Source: UBA981 sp942490995
GTDB lineage: Bacteria > Pseudomonadota > Gammaproteobacteria > Ga0077536
Length of the DNA: 64,000 nucleotides
Direction: 5' to 3'
Assembly (NCBI GenBank): GCA_942490995.1
Contig: CALOBG010000005.1
Span: 55,941 to 119,940, forward strand
Position numbers and translations under genes: made by a program. Under the pieces are notes generated by a model. The model had not been told where the DNA came from. It was given only the letters and a program-made list of their open reading frames with translations, and did no database searches. Of this stretch, positions 34,925-43,419 are shown one piece after another (position 1 is the first letter of the stretch; the number at the start of each line of letters is the position of its first letter).

Positions 34925-35881
34925 TTACGCCGAGGCGGCGTGCAACCAGTCGAGATACTCCCCTACCCCTCGCGCCACGCTCCTGAACGGATCGACGTAA
35001 CCGCTGGCACGCAGCCGCGATAGATCAGCCTCGGTAAATGCCTGATAGGCAGCGCTAAGCTGTGGCGGAAATTCTATGTATTCGACCTGCCCGCGCCCGT
35101 GCCACTCAACGATCGCCCGCGCGACTGCGTTGAAGGTTTCCGCCCGGCCGGTACCGCAATTATAGATCCCACTGTTCGCGGCCGGCTGTCCGCCGCACCA
35201 CAGGGTTACCGCTACCGCATCGTCGACGTGCACGAAGTCGCGCTGCTGCTCGCCGGCGGCGTAACCGTGAGAGGCTTCGAACAGACGCAGCGCGCCGGTC
35301 TCCGCCAACTGCTGATTGAGATGCCACACAACACTGGCCATACGTCCCTTGTGCTGTTCGCGAGGTCCATACACATTGAAGTATCGCAGCCCGAACACCG
35401 GCGACTCGCAGGTCGGCAGACGCTGCCGTACGTATTGGTCAAATACCAGCTTGGAGTAGCCATAAACATTCAACGGCCGCTCGCACTCCGGCGCTTCGGT
35501 GAAACGGCCGGTACTGCCGTAGACCGCTGCGCTCGACGCGTAAACCAGCGGGATCGCGCGCCTCGTGCAGAAGTCGAACATCGCTCTGGAAAAGCGAAAA
35601 TTGACATCCATCATGTAACGACCGTTCCATTCGGTGGTGTCCGAACAGGCGCCGAGATGAAACACGCTATCGACGGGAACATCGAAATCTCGACCCGCTT
35701 CAAGCAGCTCAAGGCAGCGGTCCTTGTCAAGATAATCGGCAATCCGACAGTCGGCGAGATTGAGCGACTTGCGCCCATCGCCGAGGTCTTCGACCAGGAG
35801 TATGTCGCTGCGCCCGCGCGCGTTGAGCGCATGGATCAGGTTGCTGCCGATGAATCCGGCGCCGCCGGTGACGATGATCAC
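34925..35881 (-). CDS. hldD: ADP-L-glycero-D-manno-heptose 6-epimerase
   Basis: The last step of heptose precursor synthesis for the LPS inner core. A short-chain dehydrogenase with NADP loop VTGGAGFIGSNLIHAL, the YGYSKLVFDQYVR catalytic Tyr/Lys segment, and EYIEFPPQLSAAYQAFTEAD near the end, which is typical of HldD. 318 residues. It starts inside the end of hldE (4-base overlap) and its stop touches the waaA start. Confidence 0.96.
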   Translation of the reverse strand: MIIVTGGAGFIGSNLIHALNARGRSDILLVEDLGDGRKSLNLADCRIADYLDKDRCLELLEAGRDFDVPVDSVFHLGACSDTTEWNGRYMMDVNFRFSRAMFDFCTRRAIPLVYASSAAVYGSTGRFTEAPECERPLNVYGYSKLVFDQYVRQRLPTCESPVFGLRYFNVYGPREQHKGRMASVVWHLNQQLAETGALRLFEASHGYAAGEQQRDFVHVDDAVAVTLWCGGQPAANSGIYNCGTGRAETFNAVARAIVEWHGRGQVEYIEFPPQLSAAYQAFTEADLSRLRASGYVDPFRSVARGVGEYLDWLHAASA

Positions 35882-37323
35882 GTACCGCCCGATCCGCTAT
35901 CCGCCAGCGCTGCGATGAGTCGACTGCTCGAATGTCCGGGGTGGTAATCGAGCACCACCACCTGGCCGCCGGCGGCGCGGACTTCGGCACCGCCGACGAT
36001 TTCATCGACAGCGTAATCGCCGCCTTTGACCAGCACGTCGGGCAGCAGGGTTGCAATCAACTGCTGCGGGGTCGGGGTACTGAACGGCACCACCCAATCG
36101 ACGGCGTCGAGCGCGGCCAGCACCTGCATGCGTGATTCGAGATCGTTATACGGCCGCCGCGGTCCCTTCAACGCGGTTACCGAAGCGTCATCATTCACCG
36201 CTACCACGAGCCGATTGCCGAGCGTTTTCGCCTCGCTCAGATAACGCACGTGGCCGGCGTGGAGGATATCGAAACAACCATTCGTCAGGACGATACGTTC
36301 ACCGCGCCGACGCGCCCTGGCGCACGCTTCCACCGCCGCCGGCAGGTCCACAATGCCACGACCGATCCCGGTGCGACTCACCATTGCGTTATCGATCTCC
36401 TCCACGCCCACGGTCGCGGCGCCGAATTTGCCGACCACCAGGCCAGCCGCGGCGTTCGCGATGCCGACCGCGGTCGGCAGATCGCTGCCGGTCGCCAGCG
36501 CTGCCGCCAGCACCCCGCACACGGTGTCCCCTGCGCCGGTAACGTCGAATACTTCGTGGGCCTGCGCCGGTACGTGATGACAACTCCCGTCCGCGACAAC
36601 CAGCGACATCCCCGCCGCCCCGCGGGTCACGAGTATCGCGTCGAGCTGGTGGTCGCGCAGCAGTGGCACGGCGCGCCGAACGATTTCGTGTTCGTCGCCA
36701 CAGACGCCAGCCACGGCTTCAAACTCGGCCAGATTAGGAGTTAACAGATTTGCACCTGCGTAGCGCGAAAAATCCGTGCCCTTGGGGTCGACAATAACGA
36801 GTTTTCCCGCTGCCCGGCTACGTTCGATGATGTCCCGCACCCGCGCGACAGCGCCCTTGGCGTAATCGGAGATGACAACCACTTCGCAGCGCGCAAGCTG
36901 CCGCTCAACGGCGGCCAGCAGCTGGTTGGAATATTCGCCTGGCAGAGCTTGTTCGAAATCGATACGCACGAGTTGCTGGCGCTGGCTGACCACACGCAGC
37001 TTGACGGTAGTTGCGTGTCCGTCCACGCGCAGGAAATCCGGCTCGATGCCCGCGGCGGCGCTGAGCCGGGTCAGCGTATCGCCCTCGGCGTCCGCGCCGA
37101 CCAATCCGACCAGCGCGACGGCGCCGCCCAGAGCAGCGACATTAGCCGCAACATTCGCTGCGCCGCCGACGCGCTCGACGCGCTCATCGACCAATACCAC
37201 CGGCACCGGCGCTTCGGGGCTGATGCGACGCGTCGCGCCATGCCAGTATCGATCCAGGATCAGGTCGCCGACCACCAGTACGCGCGCATCAGCCAATTGT
37301 GTCAATCGCCGATCCATAGTCAC
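35878..37323 (-). CDS. hldE: Bifunctional heptose-7-phosphate kinase / heptose-1-phosphate adenylyltransferase
   Basis: Two activities of the ADP-heptose pathway in one chain. Residues 1-320 form a PfkB-type sugar kinase (GGAANVAANVAALGG and DVTGAGDTVCGVLAAAL). Residues about 345-480 form the nucleotidyltransferase with TNGCFDILHAGHVRYL. 481 residues, as in E. coli. Heads hldE-hldD-waaA. The upstream gap has a GCACGC-TAGT-GCGTGC dyad near 37341-37356. Confidence 0.96.
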   Translation of the reverse strand: MTMDRRLTQLADARVLVVGDLILDRYWHGATRRISPEAPVPVVLVDERVERVGGAANVAANVAALGGAVALVGLVGADAEGDTLTRLSAAAGIEPDFLRVDGHATTVKLRVVSQRQQLVRIDFEQALPGEYSNQLLAAVERQLARCEVVVISDYAKGAVARVRDIIERSRAAGKLVIVDPKGTDFSRYAGANLLTPNLAEFEAVAGVCGDEHEIVRRAVPLLRDHQLDAILVTRGAAGMSLVVADGSCHHVPAQAHEVFDVTGAGDTVCGVLAAALATGSDLPTAVGIANAAAGLVVGKFGAATVGVEEIDNAMVSRTGIGRGIVDLPAAVEACARARRRGERIVLTNGCFDILHAGHVRYLSEAKTLGNRLVVAVNDDASVTALKGPRRPYNDLESRMQVLAALDAVDWVVPFSTPTPQQLIATLLPDVLVKGGDYAVDEIVGGAEVRAAGGQVVVLDYHPGHSSSRLIAALADSGSGGT

Positions 37324-37394
37324 CGTTCTGAACTGGTTTGCCGCACGCTAGTGCGTGCCTTGGTATTTGTCGGGCGTAACTTTACCATACAGGC

Positions 37395-38102
37395 ATGCGA
37401 AATCTGTGCACTTTACTCGCCGCGAGCTGGCTTTCGATGATCAGCACGAATGTTTTCCCGCTGTCATCGTTCAGTGCCGAATACGAAATTTCCAAAGGTA
37501 GCTGGACGCTCGGCGTCATGAGCCGCCGCCTCGAGATCGAAGACGGCAACCGCTACGTGTTCGAATCACGCATGGAGACCAAAGGTCTCGTTTCGCTGTT
37601 CGCGGGTGGTCGTGTGCTGGAAATAAGCCGCGGCCGTATCGAGAACGCTCGTTTTCTACCCGAGCATTACCTGTACGACAAGAAAGACCGCGATAAGAAT
37701 TATGAGCTGCGTTTCGACTATGCAGCCGGGCGCGTATCGCGCAGTGACGCGGGGCAGGATTGGAGCGTGCCGATGCCACCGCAGGTGCTCGACAAGCTGA
37801 GCTACCAGGCGCAGATGATGGTTGACGTGGCAGGCAACCCGGGCGCCCTGGATTACGCGATCGCCGAGCGCGGCAAACTCAAACAGTATTTGATCGCCAA
37901 TCGTGGCCGCGAAGAAATCGAGACCGCGGTCGGTCGATTTCAAACCATCAAACTCGAGCGCAGTACGCCGGATTCGAAAAAGCGCACTACCGTGTGGTTC
38001 GCCGAAGCGCTGGGCTGGATGCCGGTGAAGGTCGAGTACCGTGACAAAAAGGGTGCGCTTACGGTCGCCGTACTGCGGTCGGTCAGCGGCGCCGCGCCGT
38101 GA
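37395..38102 (+). CDS. DUF3108 domain protein
   Basis: A 235-residue exported protein with a short signal region (residues 1-25). The core AEYEISKGSWTLGVMSRRL, LPEHYLYDKKDRDKNYEL and the ending VWFAEALGWMPVKVEYRDK match the DUF3108 family, a periplasmic beta-rich fold of unknown function. Divergent from hldE and convergent with the TPR gene. No operon partner. Confidence 0.85.
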   Translation: MRNLCTLLAASWLSMISTNVFPLSSFSAEYEISKGSWTLGVMSRRLEIEDGNRYVFESRMETKGLVSLFAGGRVLEISRGRIENARFLPEHYLYDKKDRDKNYELRFDYAAGRVSRSDAGQDWSVPMPPQVLDKLSYQAQMMVDVAGNPGALDYAIAERGKLKQYLIANRGREEIETAVGRFQTIKLERSTPDSKKRTTVWFAEALGWMPVKVEYRDKKGALTVAVLRSVSGAAP

Positions 38103-38115
38103 AAGCTGCGCCCGG

Positions 38116-40926
38116 CTAGTCCGGTTCCGGCAGGCTGTTAAACAAGGCCTCGGCCTCGCCGCGCAGCGCGAACTCGGCGTGCTTTTCCAGCGCGTTTTTG
38201 AGTTTTTCGCGGGCAGCCTTGCTGTCACCGGCGCTGTGCAGGGCGCTGGCGACATGAAAGGCAATATCGGGGTTCTCCGGCGCCGCGGCCTCGGCCTTGC
38301 CGAGCATGCCGATGCCCTGCTCCTGTTTGCCCGAGTTGAACAGGATCCAGCCGTAGGTATCCATGATTTCGGCACTGCCCGGGGCCAGCTCATAGGCTCG
38401 CCTGGCGAGCTCCAGCGCCCGCTCGTCACCGGCCTCGTGGTACAACCAGGCCAGGTTGTTCAGGACGATGGGGTTGTTGCCTTCGGCAGCCAGCAGTTGT
38501 TCGTACTCGGGAATCGCGCGACTGCCGCTGCCCTCCATGTGCAGGATTGACGCGCGGGTCAGGCGTACCTGCAGATCGTCGGGGTGTTCTATCAGCCACT
38601 GGCCGAGGCGGTCGTTGTTTTCGCCCAACTGGCGTTCGACCTGGTCAAGTTTCAGCACATTGGAGGTCGCCGGGCCGACTTCGAACGCGGCCAGGTAAGC
38701 CGCACGCGCGCCCTTGGCGTCGTCCTGAGCCAGACGCGCATCGCCGGCCAGTTCATGCCCGAGCGCCGCGTGTTGCGGGTCCGCGAGCAGCGCTTTGGCG
38801 ATCGTGGTGGCCTGCGCATAGTCCTTGCGCCGTATCGCCAGTCGCCCCAGCAACACCCGTGTGGGCGCCGCATCGGGCGCGACTTGCGCGATCTTTTCCA
38901 GCGTCGCCGTCAATCCTTCAGCGTCACCCATCAGGTTCTGAGCGCGGGCGAGCAATTCCAGGCCAACCAGCGAATCGGGGCTTCTTTCGACGAGCAGGCG
39001 CGCAGCCTTCAGCGCCTCGTCGTAGCTCTGCGTTTCGAGCATGATCACCGCGTATTCCGACTGCACCTGTGGCGCGTACGGTGCCAGTTGATAGGCTTCC
39101 TTGATCATGGTCGTCGCGAGGGTCAGATTTCGTTTCGCCCGGTAGTGCTTCGAAAGCAGGAGCCGCGGTGCGACGGCATCGGGGTTGTTGTCCCGCGCAA
39201 GCAGCCACAGGCGCTCGGCTTCGTCGAGGTCGTCAGCCTGCAGCGCCAGCGCAGCCAGCCCCATCAGGGCCATTGCGTGAAACGGCTCTATGGCTAGAAC
39301 GTCCTGGAAATGTTTGCGCCCGAGTTCGGTGTCCTTGGCGATGACGGCGAGCCTGGCGAGATTGATCCGCGCGGGATGAAAGGCGCGATCGTGCTCCAGT
39401 GCGGTCTCGAACTCCTTGATCGCCGCTGGTTTGTCCCCGGCGAGTTCCAGGACGTAACCGTAAACGTTATGGGCCAGGGCCGAATCGGGTTTTTTGTCGA
39501 CCAGCGCTTTGCCAGCCGCGGTCGCGGTGTCCATCTCACCTTGCGACAAATACACCAGCACGAGCATGATCTCGGCCTGCGTGAAATCGGGATCCTCCGC
39601 CAGGATCGCTTGCAGTTCGGCAATAGCCTTGTCCGGGTCGCCGGCCGTAAGCCGGCTCATGGCCAGCTGTGTACGTATCGGCAGGGAATCGGGCGCGAGC
39701 TCGGCGGCGCGCTCGAGACTGGCCTGGCTATCGGCGTGCCGGCCGTGCCGCAGGTAGGCGGTACCCAGCAGAGCCAGCATGCCGGGATCCTGCACATTAG
39801 AGGCGTCGACGCCCTTGCTCACGATATCGTCAAGGCCATCCATGCGTCCGGCGGCGAGTTGGATCGCGCCGAGCATGCGCTGCGCGGCGACGTTGCCCGG
39901 CTCAATTTCGAGGATACGGCTCACGTAGTCCTGGGCTCGAGTGTACTCGCCGCGGCTGAAATGCAGTTTGGCGGCCATGACCAGGCTTTCACCGTGCATC
40001 GGTGCAACCTGCACAACCTTGCGCAGCGCGTGCAGCGCGGAACTGTAGTCCTCGCGCTTCTCCGCGATCTGCGCGCGAATGAAGTTGACCCTCGGATCTT
40101 CCTCGCCACCGACGCCGATCGCGTCGAGCTGATTGGCAGCGCCATCGATATCATCGAGTTCAAGCGCCGCGCGCGCGGCGCCGATGTGGGCAAGCGGATT
40201 ATCCGCCTCGATTTCAAGCGCACGCGCGAACGAGTCGCGGGCCGCCGCCGGATTCTTGTCGTAAAGATCGAGCTCCCCTTTGAGCATCCATAATCCGGCG
40301 TCCTGGGCGGCGCTTTTCAGCAGCGTGTCGATTTCCTTGCGTGCGAGATCCGCGTTGCCGGCGGCGAGTTCAGCACGCATTAAGCCACGGCGCGCCTCTT
40401 CGTGATCGGGATGCTGGGTGAGGATCTGGGAAAAGGTAGCGCGGGCGTTGTCGATCCGTTGCTGGCCAAGGTCGAGCATGCCCTGCAGTACCAGCCAGTC
40501 GGGTTTGGAGGTATCGCCGTTGATCGCGATTTCCGTCGCCGCTTCGTCAAATTTTCCGCTCAGAAGCAGCGCCTTGGCGATGCCGATACCGACCGCCGGG
40601 TCGGTAAGGCCGAGTTCGCGCGCGCGCTCGAATTCCTTAAGGGCGCTCTTGGGGCCACCGGCTTTCAGGTAAATTTCGCCAAGGCGATGGCGCGCGTCAC
40701 GGTTGTTCGGCTGTTCGCTGACAACGGTCTTGAGATCGATGATCGCAGCCTGGAAATCACGCGCCTGGTAGTGCTGCTCGGCGCGAGCCATCAGCACATC
40801 GACGTCGACCGCACTTTTCTGCTTGAAGAAATAGGCGCCGACCACGGCTGCAACCAGCACTACGACCGCAATGGCGATGCGCATATGGATGGCGCGGCGT
40901 TTTTTAGCGCGGCGACTTTCACTCAC
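38116..40926 (-). CDS. PrsT-like TPR protein, membrane-anchored
   Basis: A 936-residue protein with a basic N-terminus and one helix (about 15-34), then about 24 TPR-type repeats to the end. The layout and size resemble the TPR protein PrsT of exosortase/PEP-CTERM systems, but there is no lipobox Cys, only a plain anchor. No exosortase or PEP-CTERM gene is in the window. The repeats probably face the periplasm and form a scaffold. The frame is clean with no stop or shift. Other possibility: a general envelope TPR scaffold unrelated to exosortase. Confidence 0.8.
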   Translation of the reverse strand: MSESRRAKKRRAIHMRIAIAVVVLVAAVVGAYFFKQKSAVDVDVLMARAEQHYQARDFQAAIIDLKTVVSEQPNNRDARHRLGEIYLKAGGPKSALKEFERARELGLTDPAVGIGIAKALLLSGKFDEAATEIAINGDTSKPDWLVLQGMLDLGQQRIDNARATFSQILTQHPDHEEARRGLMRAELAAGNADLARKEIDTLLKSAAQDAGLWMLKGELDLYDKNPAAARDSFARALEIEADNPLAHIGAARAALELDDIDGAANQLDAIGVGGEEDPRVNFIRAQIAEKREDYSSALHALRKVVQVAPMHGESLVMAAKLHFSRGEYTRAQDYVSRILEIEPGNVAAQRMLGAIQLAAGRMDGLDDIVSKGVDASNVQDPGMLALLGTAYLRHGRHADSQASLERAAELAPDSLPIRTQLAMSRLTAGDPDKAIAELQAILAEDPDFTQAEIMLVLVYLSQGEMDTATAAGKALVDKKPDSALAHNVYGYVLELAGDKPAAIKEFETALEHDRAFHPARINLARLAVIAKDTELGRKHFQDVLAIEPFHAMALMGLAALALQADDLDEAERLWLLARDNNPDAVAPRLLLSKHYRAKRNLTLATTMIKEAYQLAPYAPQVQSEYAVIMLETQSYDEALKAARLLVERSPDSLVGLELLARAQNLMGDAEGLTATLEKIAQVAPDAAPTRVLLGRLAIRRKDYAQATTIAKALLADPQHAALGHELAGDARLAQDDAKGARAAYLAAFEVGPATSNVLKLDQVERQLGENNDRLGQWLIEHPDDLQVRLTRASILHMEGSGSRAIPEYEQLLAAEGNNPIVLNNLAWLYHEAGDERALELARRAYELAPGSAEIMDTYGWILFNSGKQEQGIGMLGKAEAAAPENPDIAFHVASALHSAGDSKAAREKLKNALEKHAEFALRGEAEALFNSLPEPD

Positions 40927-41057
40927 CTTGGGCTACTCCTTACGTGCAAACTTCATCACTGCGATCATCGCGTTCGACGACGCATGCCGCCTGCCGCGCC
41001 CGCTTCCCGCCGGCAGGTCGAAAAACGCCGAGCCGCCGCAAGCCGGAGACACCGGCG

Positions 41058-41768
41058 CTATCTGAGCAATTTGATCAACTCCGCAGCCGGCACATAGCCG
41101 CCCAGCTGGGTGCCGTCGGCGGTGTAAACCGCGGGGGTACCGCTCACGCCCATGGCGCGACCAAGTTCGAACTGTTCGGCGACCGGGTTCGCGCATTTCG
41201 GCGCGCTGACGTCCTTGCCCGCCTTGGCTGCGGTAAGGGCGTCCTTGCGATCGGTGGAACACCAGACCGCAACCGCCTTGTCGAAAGATTCGCCCTTCAG
41301 ACCCGAACGTGGAAAAGCGAGGTAGCTGACCGCGATGCCGGCCGCGTTGAGCGCGCCGACTTCGAGGTGCATCTTGCGGCAGTAACCGCAATCGATATCG
41401 GTATATACGTACAGTGTCTGTTTCGGCTTGCCGGAGGCCGGCAGAAATTCGATCAGGTCATTGTGATCGATCTTTGCGAACACCGACTGACGCGCCTGCG
41501 CGCGCCGCTGATCGGAGATGTTTTCCTTCGCTTCCAGGTCGATCAGATCACCGCGGATGACATAGCGACCGTCACCACTCATGTAGAACAACGAGGCCCC
41601 CAGCATGACTTCGTAAAGGCCGTCGATCTGCGCCCTGGAGATCGAAGTGACGACATCTTCGGGAAACAGCTTGGCCATACGTGCACGGATCTTTTCGGTG
41701 GCGGTGTCCGCCGCCGCCGATCCTGCCAGGCAGATCAGCAACAGCGCCGAACAGACTCGTTTTGACAT
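41058..41768 (-). CDS. dsbC: Thiol:disulfide interchange protein DsbC
   Basis: A periplasmic disulfide isomerase. Signal peptide ends near SAAADT. The N-terminal dimerisation domain (to about residue 80) precedes the thioredoxin domain with the active site CGYCRKMH and the cis-Pro loop GVSGTPAVYTADG. A second Cys pair (CS and KCAN) matches the structural disulfide of DsbC. 236 residues, same as E. coli. Confidence 0.95.
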   Translation of the reverse strand: MSKRVCSALLLICLAGSAAADTATEKIRARMAKLFPEDVVTSISRAQIDGLYEVMLGASLFYMSGDGRYVIRGDLIDLEAKENISDQRRAQARQSVFAKIDHNDLIEFLPASGKPKQTLYVYTDIDCGYCRKMHLEVGALNAAGIAVSYLAFPRSGLKGESFDKAVAVWCSTDRKDALTAAKAGKDVSAPKCANPVAEQFELGRAMGVSGTPAVYTADGTQLGGYVPAAELIKLLR

Positions 41769-42108
41769 GCGATCGACTCACCAGTGATTGAGGCCGACAA
41801 TTCTAGAACCTATCCCGCAATTAATCACCTTTCACCCGTCATTGCGACGGCAGCACGCTGGCACGGACGCGGGATTGCCGTCCGCCGCCACCCGAGCCTG
41901 CAACCGAGCGCAATCGATCGACGCCGGCAGTGACGGCGAAAGGCTCGACCAGTCCTCACTTGCGTCGCGGCAGGCCCGCGCGGGCGCCTTTTTCCCGCCT
42001 TAAGCTGAACTTGCACACGAATAATTCCGCGATAGGTCCTATAATCGATCGTGTTCCGGCCGTGCGTCATTATCCGCCCGGTACGTAGACACTGAACGAT
42101 CGAACACC
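41769..42108. other. Intergenic region between dsbC and the kinase gene (340 bases)
   Basis: Divergent intergenic stretch without a credible gene. It holds a GTCATTGCGAC string (about 41838) also seen in the repeat near 7444, an inverted pair GACGGCA/TGCCGTC close by, the palindrome GCCCGCGCGGGC (41974-41985) followed by five T, and a perfect -10 hexamer at 42040 upstream of the kinase gene. Confidence 0.6.
42040..42045 (+). promoter_or_regulatory. Putative -10 hexamer for the Ser/Thr kinase gene
   Basis: TATAAT, 63 bases before the kinase ATG. No convincing -35 stands at 16-18 bp (a TTGCAC is 23 bp upstream), so an activator or extended spacing would be needed. Confidence 0.35.
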
Positions 42109-43419
42109 ATGAGCGCTAGCGACACTAACGAACTCGAAGGCACTTCGCTCGGCAAGTACCAGATCCTGACCAAGATCGGGGCCGGCAACATGGCTTCGGT
42201 GTACATGGGGCACGACCCGTTCATCGACCGCCCGGTGGCGATCAAAGTCGCCCGCCCCGACTATGTCGATTCCACCAGCAACGGTGAGTTCTACAAGCAG
42301 CTGTTCTTTAACGAAGCGCAGACCGCGGGCCTGCTCAAACACCCGAACATCACCGCCATCTACGACGCCGGTGTCGACCGCGAGTTTTATTACATCGTGA
42401 TGGAGTACGTTCATGGTGGTGACACCCTGGATCGATATACGGAGATTGATCAGCTGCTGCCGATTGCCACGGTGACCTCGATCCTCTACCAATGCGCGAT
42501 GGCGATGGACTATGCGCACAAGAAGGGCGTCGTGCATCGCGATATCAAACCGCGCAACATCCTCCTGACCGAGGACCGTGAGGCCAAGATCACCGATTTC
42601 GGCGTCGCGGCTACATCCGGTGTCAGCGGCGCGCAATCGCCCGAACACGCCGGCTCACCGCTGTACATGTCACCGGAACAGGTCCGCCGCGGCGATGTCG
42701 TGACGCAAAGCGACCTGTTTTCTCTCGGCGTCGTGGCCTATGAAATGCTGACCGGCAAGCACCCCTTCAACGGCGAAAACATCGAAGCGATCCAGCACCG
42801 CATTCTCAATACCGCGCCGATGAAACTGAACCTGGCGCGCCCCGAGATCCCCGATGTTTACCAGCGCATCATCGATAAGGCGTTGGCGAAGGACAAGAAC
42901 CAGCGTTACAAGACCGGCCTCGACATGGCCGGCGATATCTCGCTGGTATTCGATTTTCTCAAACAGCCGGCGGTACACCTGACGCAGCAGGAAAAGTATC
43001 ACCGGGTTGAGAATCTGCACTTTTTCAAGGGTTTCCCCGACAGCGATCTGTGGGAATTGATCAATGCCGCGGAATGGATCCGGTTGCCCCAGGACGACGA
43101 AATCGTGCAGGAAGGCCAGGCCGATACCTCGTTTTACGTGCTCGTCAACGGCGAAGTCGCGGTGAGCAAAAGCAGCCGCGAAATCGTACGCCTGTATCCG
43201 GGCGATTGCTTCGGTGAAATGGGGCTGCTTTCGCGCCGGCCTCGCACTGCGACGATTTCAGCGGTTACCGATGTTACGGTGATGAAACTGCGCGATTCGG
43301 TTGTCGAACGGATGTCGGTCAATTGCCAGCTGAAGTTTCAGCGCCAGTTCCTCAACGCTCTGATCGAGCGTCTTGAGCATGCCAACGAACACATGGCCGG
43401 CGCGCCCGCCGGCGGTTGA
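42109..43419 (+). CDS. Ser/Thr protein kinase fused to a cyclic-nucleotide-binding domain
   Basis: A cytoplasmic Hanks-type kinase (residues 15-285): Gly loop GAGNMASVY, K46, E69, HRDIKPRN (143-150), DFG (163-165) and SPLYMSPE. All catalytic residues are present. Residues about 303-405 form a cNMP-binding domain with FYVLVNGEVAV and the phosphate cassette FGEMGLLSRRPRTATISA, which has the Glu and Arg typical of PKA/PKG regulatory domains. No membrane helix. The kinase-then-CNB order is the reverse of eukaryotic PKG. The stop overlaps the GspE-like gene, so kinase and ATPase are co-expressed. Activation by cAMP or cGMP is inferred from the cassette. Confidence 0.92.
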   Translation: MSASDTNELEGTSLGKYQILTKIGAGNMASVYMGHDPFIDRPVAIKVARPDYVDSTSNGEFYKQLFFNEAQTAGLLKHPNITAIYDAGVDREFYYIVMEYVHGGDTLDRYTEIDQLLPIATVTSILYQCAMAMDYAHKKGVVHRDIKPRNILLTEDREAKITDFGVAATSGVSGAQSPEHAGSPLYMSPEQVRRGDVVTQSDLFSLGVVAYEMLTGKHPFNGENIEAIQHRILNTAPMKLNLARPEIPDVYQRIIDKALAKDKNQRYKTGLDMAGDISLVFDFLKQPAVHLTQQEKYHRVENLHFFKGFPDSDLWELINAAEWIRLPQDDEIVQEGQADTSFYVLVNGEVAVSKSSREIVRLYPGDCFGEMGLLSRRPRTATISAVTDVTVMKLRDSVVERMSVNCQLKFQRQFLNALIERLEHANEHMAGAPAGG

